Of a stretch of 64,000 nucleotides of DNA, positions 55,243 to 64,000 are shown one piece after another; the stretch's first letter is position 1; the number at the start of each line of letters is the position of its first letter. Position numbers and translations under genes: made by a program. This DNA is from Lapidilactobacillus luobeiensis. Lineage in GTDB: Bacteria > Bacillota > Bacilli > Lactobacillales > Lactobacillaceae. Location of the stretch: contig NZ_BROC01000005.1 of assembly GCF_024345205.1 (NCBI RefSeq), positions 91,858-155,857 of the forward strand. The letters run 5' to 3'. A model generated the notes under the pieces. The model saw only the letters and a list, made by a program, of their open reading frames with translations. It did not search any database and was not told the origin of the DNA.

Positions 55243-56688
55243 ATGGCAGATGAAAATAAATCAAAACAACTTTTTTGGTATAACATTGCCTTACTTGGAT
55301 TTGTCAGTGTTTGGGGCTTAGGAAACGTCGTCAATAACTTTGCGCAGCAGGGCTTGGTCGTTGTTGTCTCTTGGATCTTGATCATGATTTTCTACTTCGT
55401 ACCATATACGTTGATGGTTGGACAAATGGGCGCCACGTTTAAGGACGCGGAAGGCGGTGTTTCTAGCTGGATCAAAGAGGTCTCAACGCGAAGATTAGCT
55501 TATTTCGCGGCTTGGACTTACTGGGTCGTGCATATTCCCTATTTGGCGCAGAAACCGCAAGCGATCATGATTGCTGGTAGTTGGCTCTTCCAAAGCAATG
55601 GTAACTTCGTTAAGACGATGCCTTCGATTATCGTCCAGTCGCTTTGCTTGATCCTCTTTCTGATTTTTCTCTATCTGGCTTCTCGTGGGATCACAACGTT
55701 GAACCGGATCGGTACGATTGCTGGGATGTCAATGTTCATCATGTCACTACTTTTTATTGTCCTTGGATTGGCCGCGCCTGCAATGACTGGGTCAGGGATT
55801 GCGACGCAAAACATGGATCATCTGAGCAATTATATCCCTAAGTTTGATTTTAAATATTTCACCACCATCTCCATGTTAGTCTTCGCCGTTGGTGGTTCCG
55901 AAAAAATCTCTCCCTATGTTAATTCTACGAAAAATCCCAGCAAGAATTTTCCTAAAGGCATGATCGCCCTAGCGATCATGGTCGCAGTCTCCGCAATTAT
56001 GGGGTCGTTTGCGATGGGAATGATCTTCGATGCCAACAACCTACCTGATGATTTAATGGCTAATGGCGCTTATATCGCCTTCCAACAATTAGGTCATTAT
56101 TTCCACATGGGTAATTTCTTGCTTTGGATCTATGCTATCGCTAATGCGATGGCCTCGATCGCGGCCTTAGCAGTCTCCATTGACGCGCCTTTACGAATTT
56201 TGTTAGATGATGCTGATCCTGATTACATTCCCGCCGCATTACGGAAACGCAATAAAAAAGGAACTCCGATCAATGGTTATCGTTTAACCGGGATCTTAGT
56301 TAGTCTGATCATTATTATCCCCGCGTTAGGGATCGGTGGGACCAACAGTCTATACAATTGGCTCCTGAATTTAAATTCTGTCGTCATGCCACTTCGCTAT
56401 CTTTGGGTATTCTTCGCCTTCATGATGCTCAATCGCCACCTGGATAAGTTTCATTCCGATTATATGTTCGTTAAGAATGCTAAAGTCGGCTTTGGTTTTG
56501 GCCTCTGGTGTTTTCTCTTTACGGCTTTTGCCTGCATCCTGGGCATGGTACCGAAAATTGATTTTGCCCAGAGTCCCAGCGCTTGGTTATTCCAATTGAT
56601 CCTCAACATCTTGACTCCGATCGTACTGATTGGCATTGGCTTCATCCTTCCCGCTTTAGCTCGACGCAATCGCCAAGAGAAAGCATAA
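55243..56688 (+). CDS. APC-family amino acid permease
   Basis: A 481-residue membrane protein with about 12 helices. The first segment WYNIALLGFVSVWGLGNVVNN and the mid-protein FAVGGSEKISPYVNSTKNPSKNFPKG are typical of the APC superfamily, close to the glutamate:GABA antiporter-like branch. AAGGGGG precedes the ATG. A single gene followed by its own terminator. Upstream, 54.92-55.24 kb holds A/T-rich sequence with possible promoter elements that I could not pair at proper spacing. The amino acid carried is not known. Confidence 0.87.
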   Translation: MADENKSKQLFWYNIALLGFVSVWGLGNVVNNFAQQGLVVVVSWILIMIFYFVPYTLMVGQMGATFKDAEGGVSSWIKEVSTRRLAYFAAWTYWVVHIPYLAQKPQAIMIAGSWLFQSNGNFVKTMPSIIVQSLCLILFLIFLYLASRGITTLNRIGTIAGMSMFIMSLLFIVLGLAAPAMTGSGIATQNMDHLSNYIPKFDFKYFTTISMLVFAVGGSEKISPYVNSTKNPSKNFPKGMIALAIMVAVSAIMGSFAMGMIFDANNLPDDLMANGAYIAFQQLGHYFHMGNFLLWIYAIANAMASIAALAVSIDAPLRILLDDADPDYIPAALRKRNKKGTPINGYRLTGILVSLIIIIPALGIGGTNSLYNWLLNLNSVVMPLRYLWVFFAFMMLNRHLDKFHSDYMFVKNAKVGFGFGLWCFLFTAFACILGMVPKIDFAQSPSAWLFQLILNILTPIVLIGIGFILPALARRNRQEKA

Positions 56689-56700
56689 GCCTGACCACAC

Positions 56701-56728
56701 AAAAAAAGCCGCAAATCGCGGCTTTTTT
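56701..56728. terminator. Bidirectional terminator
   Basis: AAAAAAAGCCGC/GCGGCTTTTTT with a 5-nt loop, between the permease and the convergent peptidase gene. Confidence 0.9.
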
Positions 56729-56742
56729 CTTTGGACCATTTT

Positions 56743-57816
56743 TTAAAAGTTACTGATCACATCGGCAGTTAACTGACAGATGATTTTCTTAGCCAAGTCG
56801 AGAGCGTGTGCGTAATCTTGATACGCGATAAAGCAATAAGGTGTGTGCGCATAACGAACGGGTACGCTGATCACGATCGTTGGGGCACCATTATACCGGT
56901 TGATGATCGCGCCGTCTTGACCGCCACCAGTCCGAACTGACCGTTGCACTGGGATTTCATTTTCTTTGGCAACATCCAAAGCATAGCGTTGGAAATGTGG
57001 GTTCGTGACGATCGTTGAATCAAAATCACGTAGCATTGGGCCCCGACCCAAGCCAGCTTGGATCAGATAGTCTGGCATGACCGTATCATCTGCTGGCGCA
57101 CCTTCAAAAACGATCGCCAAATCCGGCTTGATTTTACGGACAACGACTTCAGCACCGCGATCACCGACTTCCTCTTGAGCGGATAAGCCAGCAATCAAAT
57201 CAATATCTAAGCTTGTTTGCGCCAGATCTTTCATCGTCGCCGCCAGCAAAGCTGTCCCGATACGATTGTCAAAGGCCTTGCCTAAAAATAGCCCGGTCCG
57301 TTCATTATATTCACAGGTGACATCAGGAACCACAGGCGCGCCGACTTCGATTTGATAATCTTCTTTTATTTCTTGCGCCGAGCTTGCACCGACATCGATC
57401 TTCAGCTCATCCATTTTTGGTAGCCGTGTCCGCTCTTCTGCAGTCATGAAGTGCGGTGGTGTGCTACTAATGATTCCTGAGATCCATTCACCATTTCGAT
57501 TGCGAACTTTTACTTTTTGTGCAGGGATCGTGACCAACGCCCAACCACCGACCTGAACGAAAAGCATTTGTCCGTCAGGTTTGATTGCCCGGATCATAAA
57601 GCCAACTTCATCAGAATGCGCGTCCAGTTCAACAATAGGACGTTGCCCATTGTTATGGTGATGTTCAACGAAAACATTACGCATATGGTCCTCGGTGATC
57701 TTACCTGTCCCGGCAACTTCTTCACGGAACAGACGCGTGACATCATCTTCAAAAGCCGAGATACCATAAACATTTGAGAGTTTTTGAATCAATTCGATCG
57801 AACTTTTTTTCTCCAT
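56743..57816 (-). CDS. M42-family aminopeptidase (glutamyl aminopeptidase/YsdC-like)
   Basis: A 357-residue metallopeptidase. Metal and catalytic residues are His/Asp in LDAHSDEVGFMI, Asp in KAFDNRIGTA, Glu-Glu in SAQEEVGDRGA, the metal-ligand Glu/Asp region FEGAPADD and His in YAHTPYCF. Cytoplasmic, probably a dodecamer, trimming peptides imported by Opp. The ATG at 57816 is used since GGAAGGA lies nine bases upstream; longer starts run through a parS-like site. Confidence 0.9.
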   Translation of the reverse strand: MEKKSSIELIQKLSNVYGISAFEDDVTRLFREEVAGTGKITEDHMRNVFVEHHHNNGQRPIVELDAHSDEVGFMIRAIKPDGQMLFVQVGGWALVTIPAQKVKVRNRNGEWISGIISSTPPHFMTAEERTRLPKMDELKIDVGASSAQEIKEDYQIEVGAPVVPDVTCEYNERTGLFLGKAFDNRIGTALLAATMKDLAQTSLDIDLIAGLSAQEEVGDRGAEVVVRKIKPDLAIVFEGAPADDTVMPDYLIQAGLGRGPMLRDFDSTIVTNPHFQRYALDVAKENEIPVQRSVRTGGGQDGAIINRYNGAPTIVISVPVRYAHTPYCFIAYQDYAHALDLAKKIICQLTADVISNF

Positions 57817-57835
57817 TAATTTCATTCCTTCCAAT

Positions 57836-57981
57836 TGTTTCATGTGGAACAACTTGCTGAAGCGCTGGCCCACGTTGCTTACCTCTATTATTATAGGCTA
57901 AATGAACGGTTTTGTCTTTCTCGACTTTATCTGTATTTACTCGTGATCCAGCAGTGCGTACAAAATGTTTCATGTGGAACA
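57836..57981. other. Pair of degenerate parS-like sites
   Basis: TGTTTCATGTGGAACA occurs at 57836-57851 and again at 57966-57981. It matches the ParB/Spo0J site TGTTTCACGTGAAACA at 14 of 16 positions. purA, often near oriC in Firmicutes, lies 0.7 kb away. Confidence 0.45.
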
Positions 57982-58068
57982 TTTTCAAGCTGATGGCTGC
58001 TGATTTGGCGGCACAGAAGACCCCAGAATCAGTGCTTGTCCGCTCAAGCAAGACTGTTTTCATGATTA

Positions 58069-58217
58069 GGTAGTTAGTAATGATTTCCTTTAAACGAAAT
58101 CATTACTACCCAAGAGGCCCCAGAAATGCTATAATGTTTTCGGGTGCCAAACCCTGAGAACAGAGACTGCTGGCGTTGCAAAACGTTTTGAAAACAGTCT
58201 TGTGTTCTCTTTTTTTA
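58069..58217 (+). ncRNA. Candidate small RNA with promoter and terminator
   Basis: An extended -10 TGCTATAAT (58127-58135) is followed by GGGT/ACCC and a long hairpin (GAGAACA-AGACTG ... CAGTCT-TGTTCTC) ending in seven to eight T (58210-58217), giving a transcript of about 76 nt. A strong inverted repeat GTAATGATTTC/GAAATCATTAC (58069-58110) covers the -35 position and could be an operator. No ORF fits. It could instead be a short leader cut by attenuation, but the next gene starts 210 bp on. Confidence 0.5.
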
Positions 58218-58426
58218 CCACTCGTTGATAAAATGTATGAGTTTTGAAACACGGTTTCTCGATTTGGCGCCTGTATTTAGCCACGATAAGTTTCTAAAGT
58301 GGCTCTCGTCTGCAGATTTCTGATTACGGATACGGCAAAATTCGTTCGATCAATCTGCGCTTGAAAAAGCGCTATCGTTAGTCTTTCCAGTCAAGACATG
58401 CTAAGCTCTAATTGGAGATGATCGTG

Positions 58427-58591
58427 ATGAATAATCCACGTTGGTTAAGTATTTTGCTAGTGATCGTTTACGCGCTGGTAGTTATTTGCTTGTTGGTCGG
58501 AAAGAGTATGTTATCAATGTATTTGATGGGCTTCGGCATGCTCGGTGAGGCAGTTTACGGGTTGATCAGTAACTGGCATCAGTCTAAATAA
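58427..58591 (+). CDS. Small membrane peptide, 54 residues
   Basis: ATG behind GGAG. One long or two short hydrophobic segments (about residues 7-25 and 30-48), ending SNWHQSK. I do not recognise it. It has its own upstream region and a terminator 70 bp on. Confidence 0.5.
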   Translation: MNNPRWLSILLVIVYALVVICLLVGKSMLSMYLMGFGMLGEAVYGLISNWHQSK

Positions 58592-58662
58592 ATTTACAAC
58601 GACCTTTTGATAGTTCAGCTGGCCTTTTTACAAGCTGGCTCTGGGCACTCAACAGTGAGACC

Positions 58663-58708
58663 AAAAAAACGGATCTTTCAGTCAAAAAGACTGTGAGATC
58701 CGTTTTTT
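58663..58708. terminator. Bidirectional terminator (purA and the small membrane gene)
   Basis: AAAAAAACGGATCT-CAGTC/GACTG-AGATCCGTTTTTT with loop AAAAA. Confidence 0.9.
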
Positions 58709-58722
58709 AAGTGGACAATTAC

Positions 58723-60012
58723 TTAGTTATCGATCCAAACATCATTTAAGATCACGGTTTGTTGGCGATCCGGGCCAACTGCAAAGGTTGCCAAGGAAAC
58801 CCCGGTCAATTCCGCAATTCGTTTTAAATAATTTTGAGCGTTTAATGGCAGGTCTGACCAACTTTGGGCCTGGGTGATATCTTCATGCCAACCAGGCAAT
58901 TCTTCATAGACCGGTTCACACTGATCAAGTTCTTTGAGACTAGCCGGGTAACGATCGATCGTGGCGCCATTTAATTGGTAGGCAACACAGATCTTGACCA
59001 CATCTAAACCAGTCAAGACATCGATCGAGTTCAAGCAGATATCGGTTAACCCCGCCACCCGTTTCGCATGCCGCACCACTACGGAATCAAACCAGCCAAT
59101 TCGCCGGGGACGCTTAGTAACAACCCCATATTCATGACCAGCCTCGCGAATAAAGTCGCCTGTTTCATTCAGAAGTTCTGTAGGAAAAGGACCGTCACCC
59201 ACGCGTGACGTGTACGCCTTAGCAACGCCAACCACCCGATCGATCGCTGTCGGGCCCACACCAGCGCCTACACTCACGCCGCCAGCAGGATTAGACGAGG
59301 TCACATACGGATAGGTCCCTTGATCAAGATCCAACATCACACCTTGCGCTCCTTCAAAAAGAACGTGCCCTTTTTTTTGAACGACTTCATCGATCAATAC
59401 GGAAGTATCACAAACATATTTTGCTAGCTTTTGACCGTACTCGTAGAATGGTTCAAAAATATCGTCAAACTTTAAAGGCTCTTGATGGTAGATTTTAGTT
59501 AGGATCTCATTTTTTAACTCAAGATTTTGCTGAAGTTTCTCCGCAAAAACATCTTTTTCTAACAAATCGGCCATGCGGATCCCCGAACGCGTCGCCTTAT
59601 CTGTGTACGCAGGTCCGATCCCCCGATTAGTGGTGCCGATTTTTTCGCTGCCCCGATATTGTTCCAGAGCATGATCCATGGCAATATGATAAGGAAGGAT
59701 CAGATGGCAGCGGTTCGAGATCCGCAAGTTAGCGGTCGATAACCCCTGCTGATGAACGCGGTCGATCTCCGCAACCAATGATTGCGGGTTAACAACGACC
59801 CCATTTCCCAGAACCGACGTCTTTTCTGAATAAAGGATCCCTGAAGGAATCAAACGAAGCTTGTAAACCTGACCCTCTGACTTGATCGTATGGCCAGCAT
59901 TATCGCCGCCTTGATAACGAACGATCATTTCGGCCTTCTGACTCAGGAAATCGGTAATCTTCCCCTTTCCTTCATCACCCCATTGTGTTCCAACAACGAT
60001 TACACCCGTCAT
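58723..60012 (-). CDS. purA: Adenylosuccinate synthetase
   Basis: A 429-residue enzyme that joins IMP and aspartate with GTP, the first committed step to AMP. It has the P-loop-like [16 protein letters not shown], the conserved GDNAGHT and [27 protein letters not shown] and [14 protein letters not shown] and a C-terminal GPDRQQT. Start at 60012 with GAGGAG eight bases upstream. A promoter (60053-60081) and a PurBox-like palindrome lie upstream. Confidence 0.95.
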   Translation of the reverse strand: MTGVIVVGTQWGDEGKGKITDFLSQKAEMIVRYQGGDNAGHTIKSEGQVYKLRLIPSGILYSEKTSVLGNGVVVNPQSLVAEIDRVHQQGLSTANLRISNRCHLILPYHIAMDHALEQYRGSEKIGTTNRGIGPAYTDKATRSGIRMADLLEKDVFAEKLQQNLELKNEILTKIYHQEPLKFDDIFEPFYEYGQKLAKYVCDTSVLIDEVVQKKGHVLFEGAQGVMLDLDQGTYPYVTSSNPAGGVSVGAGVGPTAIDRVVGVAKAYTSRVGDGPFPTELLNETGDFIREAGHEYGVVTKRPRRIGWFDSVVVRHAKRVAGLTDICLNSIDVLTGLDVVKICVAYQLNGATIDRYPASLKELDQCEPVYEELPGWHEDITQAQSWSDLPLNAQNYLKRIAELTGVSLATFAVGPDRQQTVILNDVWIDN

Positions 60013-60052
60013 ACCAGCAGCTCCTCTTTCATAAACGTTAACAACAGAACAT

Positions 60053-60145
60053 ATGTTATCATGTTTGATAGTCATTTACAACGAAAAAATCAAACGATCA
60101 GCAGTCAATACGATAAGTAAGCGTTTCATAAGCGAACATTATTCG
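60053..60145 (-). promoter_or_regulatory. purA promoter and PurBox-like site
   Basis: On the minus strand TTGTAA (60076-60081) and TAACAT (60053-60058) are 17 bp apart. About 50 bp upstream CGAACATTATTCG (60133-60145) is a palindrome; with its left flank it fits the lactococcal PurBox AWWWCCGAACWWT at 12 of 13 positions. PurR control is plausible. Confidence 0.5.
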
Positions 60146-60380
60146 ACGGTCAACAAAGTCGTGTCCGCCCACAGATCATCATTTTATGCTCTTACTTAGG
60201 TTAAGCCGCAGCTAGCTAACGTTTTACGGGTGGGCAGTCCTTATTTTTACGTTCAAGATTTTAGGAATCACTGCATCCTCATTATCGCAAAAGTAAAGCT
60301 GTTTTGAGTCAAACAAGGTTGCTCAATCGAATCGGCGCGAGGATCGGTTAAGTAACCCGCACTGATCCAGTAATCTTAAC

Positions 60381-60420
60381 AAAAAAGTCTATTCGTTATT
60401 TTCAGCGAATAGACTTTTTT
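60381..60420. terminator. Bidirectional terminator before element 2
   Basis: AAAAAAGTCTATTCG/CGAATAGACTTTTTT with a loop of about 10 nt. It insulates purA from the inserted element. No gene is seen in 60.15-60.53 kb. Confidence 0.88.
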
Positions 60421-60628
60421 CAACTTAATTGTTACCGCGCGCTTGACTCGTCCCTTCATTAAAAGGTCGTTGAACAAAAAAATCGCAGTAACTTGATCCG
60501 TTTGGTTAGGAAAACTGATTGAGGCAAATTATTTCCCGGGAACAATGACACATCTCGTGCATGTCCCGTAATATCAACGTTTCTAGCACCACCGATTTTA
60601 CGGTGGCACAGTTTTGACCCTTTTCAAA

Positions 60629-61762
60629 TTATTTTGGCTCATCGGGCGCCTCCTTGGAGAAGATCCCGTTGAGCTTTTTTGCGACTTCAAAGTTACTGTT
60701 GGGGTAGAGATGACCGTAAGTGCCGAGCGTCGTTTCGATGTCCTCATGCCCCAGACGTTCTTTGATCTGGAGCGGATTTTCACCGAGGCTGATCAACAGC
60801 GACACATGCGAGTGGCGGAGGCCGTGCACAGTAATTCGCTCAACTTCTGCGAGTGTGCTATAAGCGCTCACGATACTCAAGAAACGCCGGTCAGGACAGG
60901 GAATCCCATTGAGTGAGAATACCCACTCGGATTGCACCATCGTCGCTTGTGCGGCTTGCCACACGCTTAGACACGCAACCGTATCATCATCAAGCGCGAC
61001 TGTTCGGCGACTAGCCGCAGTCTTTGGCTCTGGCGTTTCAAACCAGTTGCGATTGTGATAGTCCATGGTCTTGTTGATGTTCACAGTCTTAGCTTTGAGA
61101 TCAACGTCTGTCCACTTTAACGCCCTTGCTTCACCGCTTCGTAAGCCTGACATGAACATGAACCATAACATTGTGCGCTGAAAGTGTTTCTCATAGGTGT
61201 CCGTGCTAGTTTTTGCGATCACTTTTTGGAAGTCTTCCCGTGTCCAGAACTTGATCTTCGCTTTCTTCTTAGGAATCAAACCGACGATGCGCACTGCATT
61301 CTCGGAGATGATGCCTAAGGTTTTGGCACGTTCTAACACTTGACCAATCAGAATATTGACGGTTCGCGCATAAGATTGCTTGCAGACTTTTAGAATCTGC
61401 ACTTGCCATCTTTGAATATCGATCGGGCGAATTTGGTCAATCGAGATCTCGGTAAACATCTTGAGATGCTCACTGCCCATCATGTTTACGCGTTGCCGGT
61501 AAGTCCGTGGCTTGACTTGGGTTTTGTACCAAGGTTTGAACACGTCGATCATGAATGTTCCGAAGCGGGTCTGCTTGATGTCTTGGTCATCAGTAACGCC
61601 AGCCGCCAACATGGCTAGTCTTGCTTTTTTCGCCTCCGTTTTCGTTTTGAAGCCGCTGGCACGCTTTTGAATTCGCTTGCCAGTCCGTTTGTCAGTTCCT
61701 AAGCTTACACGGAAGCTAAAAGTGCCGTCCGCTTGCTTGGTAATATGGTCTTTCGTAGTCAA
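60629..61762 (-). CDS. int: Tyrosine integrase (element 2)
   Basis: 377 residues, the same domain order and catalytic residues as the integrase at 50.4 kb (SGLRSGEARAL, HGLRHSHVSLL, RLGHEDIETTL, TYGHLYP). The TTG start overlaps the DUF3173 stop. The first 50 and last 150 residues are almost the same as the other copy. Residues about 60-165 differ in many places (for example MIDVFKPWYK against MEDVFKPWYK, SEHLKMFTEISIDQI against SEYLTRFNDIIIDQI). This shows two related elements rather than a recent duplication. Confidence 0.93.
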   Translation of the reverse strand: MTTKDHITKQADGTFSFRVSLGTDKRTGKRIQKRASGFKTKTEAKKARLAMLAAGVTDDQDIKQTRFGTFMIDVFKPWYKTQVKPRTYRQRVNMMGSEHLKMFTEISIDQIRPIDIQRWQVQILKVCKQSYARTVNILIGQVLERAKTLGIISENAVRIVGLIPKKKAKIKFWTREDFQKVIAKTSTDTYEKHFQRTMLWFMFMSGLRSGEARALKWTDVDLKAKTVNINKTMDYHNRNWFETPEPKTAASRRTVALDDDTVACLSVWQAAQATMVQSEWVFSLNGIPCPDRRFLSIVSAYSTLAEVERITVHGLRHSHVSLLISLGENPLQIKERLGHEDIETTLGTYGHLYPNSNFEVAKKLNGIFSKEAPDEPK

Positions 61763-62001
61763 GATAGTTCCTCCTTAACTGCGGAAAGGCCACTTGGTGC
61801 ACCCTCAAGTTGGCTTAGTTTCAAGCCTAATACTGCGTCTACTGCTTCCACTGGAACACGGTCTACGCCTTTCTTACCGTACCATCCGAGGCCTTGTTTG
61901 AGCAACAACTCTTTGGTCATTTTGATGATACGACTTGCTTGCGATGGACTATATCCCAGCTTCACCAAATCAGCCCGTGTCAGGGTCAGATATGCTGGCA
62001 T
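61759..62001 (-). CDS. DUF3173 protein, excisionase-like (element 2)
   Basis: 80 residues, differing from the element 1 copy at only a few positions. ATG at 62001; an in-frame extension upstream would overlap the relaxase 3' region and lacks the GGAGAA motif found before this start. Confidence 0.8.
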   Translation of the reverse strand: MPAYLTLTRADLVKLGYSPSQASRIIKMTKELLLKQGLGWYGKKGVDRVPVEAVDAVLGLKLSQLEGAPSGLSAVKEELS

Positions 62002-62099
62002 AATATTCTCCTTTTCAAATTGGAGATCGCCGCCATTTGCTGACCATGATATACTTAGCTTGTCTAGGGCAAAGTTTCGGGTCAGCGCGGCAATCGCGT

Positions 62100-63386
62100 T
62101 CATTCGTTGCTTTGTTTTTCTTTTGGCTCAAAAGCGTCTAGGAAAGCACCTTGGTTGCCGTCTTTGTAATGAAGAATCAGATCGATTTGTTGCGGGCTTA
62201 GCACACCAGCGTCAATGATTTCGCCGAGTTTGTTTGTTTTTAACATCTTGTCCAAAGTCACGATCAGTTTCAGTGAGGAACTCACTTGTTTCTTGAGCCA
62301 AGCCACAGTCGTCTTGAAATCAAGAGGTTGGGGATCAACGGTCAGCGCCAACTTGTCCCGATTGGCACCAATAAAGGTTGCCCACCTTGGGTCAATCGGC
62401 CAGCTTTGTTTACTTTTGCTTTTGGTCGGGGTGAGAAAGCAAATATAGTGGTTGATGATGCCAAAGATGACCTTTTCTGGATCGCGAGTTGCCAGCAGCG
62501 CATCAATGCCTGAATCAGCTCGTTCATTCGTCAGCCGCACTTCAAAGCGATTCTTGATCGGCTGTTCTTCAATCGGCAATTTGTCTTCCAGCAACCCGTT
62601 TTGTTTCCGCCACTGCTCAAAGTCCTTTTCGTAAATCACCATGTGGACACCACTTTGACGCGAGCCAAGCTCGAGCGTGTTTCCCTCTTTGTGATCGCGA
62701 TCTGAGCGATGAATTTTGCCACCTTTGAACCGTGAGCGGTATTCACCGTTTCGATACTTCTCAATCAATTCTGGAATATCGAGGACACCGTGACGGTCAT
62801 TGATAGCGAGGTCAATGCGCTTGAAGTGGCCACCTAGTTCTTGGCAGATCATGAAGACGTCATACCACGAGCGTTTTTGCCCTCTAAGGTAGTTTTCTAG
62901 GTAGCGACAACCTTTGCCGCTAAGCTCAATCATCGTGCCCTTATCCCGCTTTAACCAGTCGTCTTCTGATTCATCGCGGCGGCGAGTTGGCTGTTTTGAG
63001 AGCATTACCGTTAGCTCACCACAGAGCAGTTTCTGCGTATAGCCGTAAAATGCCCAATTTTCACGGCGGAAGTGTCCGGGCTTAATCTGAAATACCTTCT
63101 GAATGATATTTTCGGCATCGTGTGACTTGAAGGTGACGCGGAAGTAGTCGATGCAGAAGTCTAGATTGTTCCGCTTGGTCAACACGCGCATCGCAGTCGT
63201 TAATTTGGCCCTAGCTTGCGCTGTGAGCTGTTTTCGGCTTTTAAGCAAGGCGTTGATGTACTCGCGACTATATCCTGTTGTATCGGCTAATTGTTGCTGT
63301 GTGATGCCATAGGCATCTTGGAATTCTTTCAGCTCGTCTAGCCACGAGTAGTTCTGTGGATTAGCAAGCGTTAGATCATTTTTCAT
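62100..63386 (-). CDS. MobT/Rep_trans-type relaxase (element 2, intact)
   Basis: 428 residues with the native C-terminus FEPKEKQSNE. HTH at about residues 29-49 (GITQQQLADTTGYSREYINAL) and the PF02486-like initiator domain. AAAGGA precedes the ATG. Being uninterrupted, it shows what the 47.6-kb copy lost to the IS30. It should nick the oriT 120 bp upstream of its start. Confidence 0.87.
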   Translation of the reverse strand: MKNDLTLANPQNYSWLDELKEFQDAYGITQQQLADTTGYSREYINALLKSRKQLTAQARAKLTTAMRVLTKRNNLDFCIDYFRVTFKSHDAENIIQKVFQIKPGHFRRENWAFYGYTQKLLCGELTVMLSKQPTRRRDESEDDWLKRDKGTMIELSGKGCRYLENYLRGQKRSWYDVFMICQELGGHFKRIDLAINDRHGVLDIPELIEKYRNGEYRSRFKGGKIHRSDRDHKEGNTLELGSRQSGVHMVIYEKDFEQWRKQNGLLEDKLPIEEQPIKNRFEVRLTNERADSGIDALLATRDPEKVIFGIINHYICFLTPTKSKSKQSWPIDPRWATFIGANRDKLALTVDPQPLDFKTTVAWLKKQVSSSLKLIVTLDKMLKTNKLGEIIDAGVLSPQQIDLILHYKDGNQGAFLDAFEPKEKQSNE

Positions 63387-63469
63387 TTTGTCATTCCTTT
63401 CGATGTAAACTAATCGGGCGTCAATTCTGCGTCATATTTCTGGCAAAACGCCGGTCTTACGCGGTTTAT

Positions 63470-63760
63470 TTCTGCCTAGAAGGTTTATCCTGTCATACTA
63501 TCGCCCCCCTATTAGACACTGGGGGCTTGAGGCGGCCGACTAACGCCGACCGCCGCCGCTCGCGCTATCGGCTTTCGCGCGGCACGCCGCGCACGGCGGC
63601 GATGCGTTGCAAGACCCCTCCGGAAGGTCTGTGAGAACTTTCGCTCTCAACATATACAGACTGTTTGTAGGACGTATTTTGAAACTGAAAGTTGAACTTT
63701 AACAGGATCTTAACATGAAGACTTCTCCCATTGCTTGAACATGATTACCCTGCGACCACT
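63470..63760 (-). other. oriT and origin-type structured region, element 2
   Basis: CCCCCCTATTAG...GGGGG (63504-63525) is the nic-type site on the opposite strand from element 1, here with one base change (AGTGTC for AGTATC). It is followed by the same GC-rich hairpins. Confidence 0.72.
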
Positions 63761-63869
63761 GCTGCATTCGCGTTGCCTCCATATTTTTGGACGACTATGC
63801 AACAATTTGATTTGTTGCTAGCTGATACCATAAATAATTTGCTGGAGAAATTTGTCTTTTCTCCGTCCC

Positions 63870-63985
63870 CGCAAAAAAGCCCATACCATCAACAAGGAAA
63901 GTCGCGATATGGGCTCTAAAACTGGGTCTAGAATTTTTGGTGTTGGAAGATACTTCCACACTAGAAGTTCTAGACCTTTTTGAAT
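63870..63985. terminator. Two terminator-like hairpins at the window edge
   Basis: GCCCATA/TATGGGC (63876-63914) has a T-run on the minus strand. GGTCTAGAA...TTCTAGACC, with inner GGAAG/CTTCC, ends TTTTT on the plus strand near 63,985. They separate the relaxase region from what lies to the right. Confidence 0.6.
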
Positions 63986-64000
63986 AACAAAAAAGGCACC

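Larger units (their letters stand above)
60526..64000 (-). mobile_element. Second integrated element, inverted, partial in window
   Basis: It starts with AAATTATTTCCCGGGAA (60526-60542) and then holds, in the opposite orientation to element 1, integrase, DUF3173, relaxase and oriT. Similarity to element 1 continues to about 63,870 (CGGAGAAAAGACAAATTTCTCC on the minus strand). The far end was not found and is probably outside the window. Confidence 0.7.

Noticed and set aside
47133..63851. AAATTATTTATGG (47.15 kb) and its reverse complement at 63.83 kb as attachment sites
   Set aside because: They lie in inverted, not direct, orientation relative to the integrase-end site in each element and are inside the shared core sequence.
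1..64000. CRISPR arrays, tRNA and rRNA genes
   Set aside because: No regularly spaced short repeats with unique spacers, and no tRNA cloverleaf or rRNA segment recognised. The cloverleaf-like modules lack tRNA consensus boxes.

Overview
The window looks like chromosomal DNA of a lactic acid bacterium of the Lactobacillaceae. Supporting this are strong Gram-positive ribosome-binding sites, an Opp peptide importer, GH65/GH13 glucan enzymes, a D-2-hydroxyacid dehydrogenase, an H2O2-forming glycerophosphate oxidase, a sortase-anchored SpaA-repeat adhesin, and IS21, IS30 and ISLre2 elements. The species cannot be fixed from sequence alone.

Layout. 1-1.55 kb: a structured tandem repeat, then two small stress-type genes (DUF1801, YdeI-like). 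1.58-5.5 kb: a leftward methionine importer (metQ, metN, metP) behind a probable Met T-box; a 0.67-kb non-coding repeat sits between metQ and metN. 5.6-12.3 kb: oppABCDF, leftward. 12.5-23.3 kb: small membrane proteins, a quinone oxidoreductase, a D-hydroxyacid dehydrogenase plus AEC carrier, an alpha/beta hydrolase and a NatA/NatB-type ABC exporter. These genes are separated by three more copies of the non-coding repeat and by an array of hairpins that share one loop. 23.5-31.2 kb: a hypothetical gene, a candidate anti-Shine-Dalgarno sRNA, and a glucan block (two GH65 phosphorylases and a GH13_31 alpha-1,6-glucosidase). 31.6-35.8 kb: an OsmC protein, an exported hypothetical, TrhA and an orphan peptide-binding lipoprotein. 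The last is preceded by a cysteine-rich leader ORF with a terminator and a possible antiterminator.

35.8-51.65 kb is best read as one integrated mobilizable element. It has a Noc-site-like palindrome at each end, IS cargo, a 1587-residue cell-wall adhesin, a Tn916/ICEBs1-type oriT, a MobT/Rep_trans relaxase (its 3' end broken by an IS30), a DUF3173 excisionase-like gene and a tyrosine integrase. 51.7-60.0 kb returns to chromosome: an oxidoreductase, glpO, an amino-acid permease, an M42 peptidase, a pair of degenerate parS-like sites, a small RNA candidate, a small membrane protein and purA. From 60.53 kb a second, inverted relative of the element begins at another Noc-like palindrome and runs off the right edge.

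The most interesting signals are (i) the polycysteine leader/attenuator at 35.56-35.79 kb, (ii) integrative elements that appear to use Noc-binding-site palindromes as attachment sites, (iii) a family of about 0.7-kb dispersed elements made of two inverted multi-hairpin modules with compensatory base changes, (iv) hairpins sharing a UUGCCCG loop, and (v) an unusual palindrome shared by the promoters of two unrelated genes. All identifications come from reading the sequence and from family knowledge; no database search was run.
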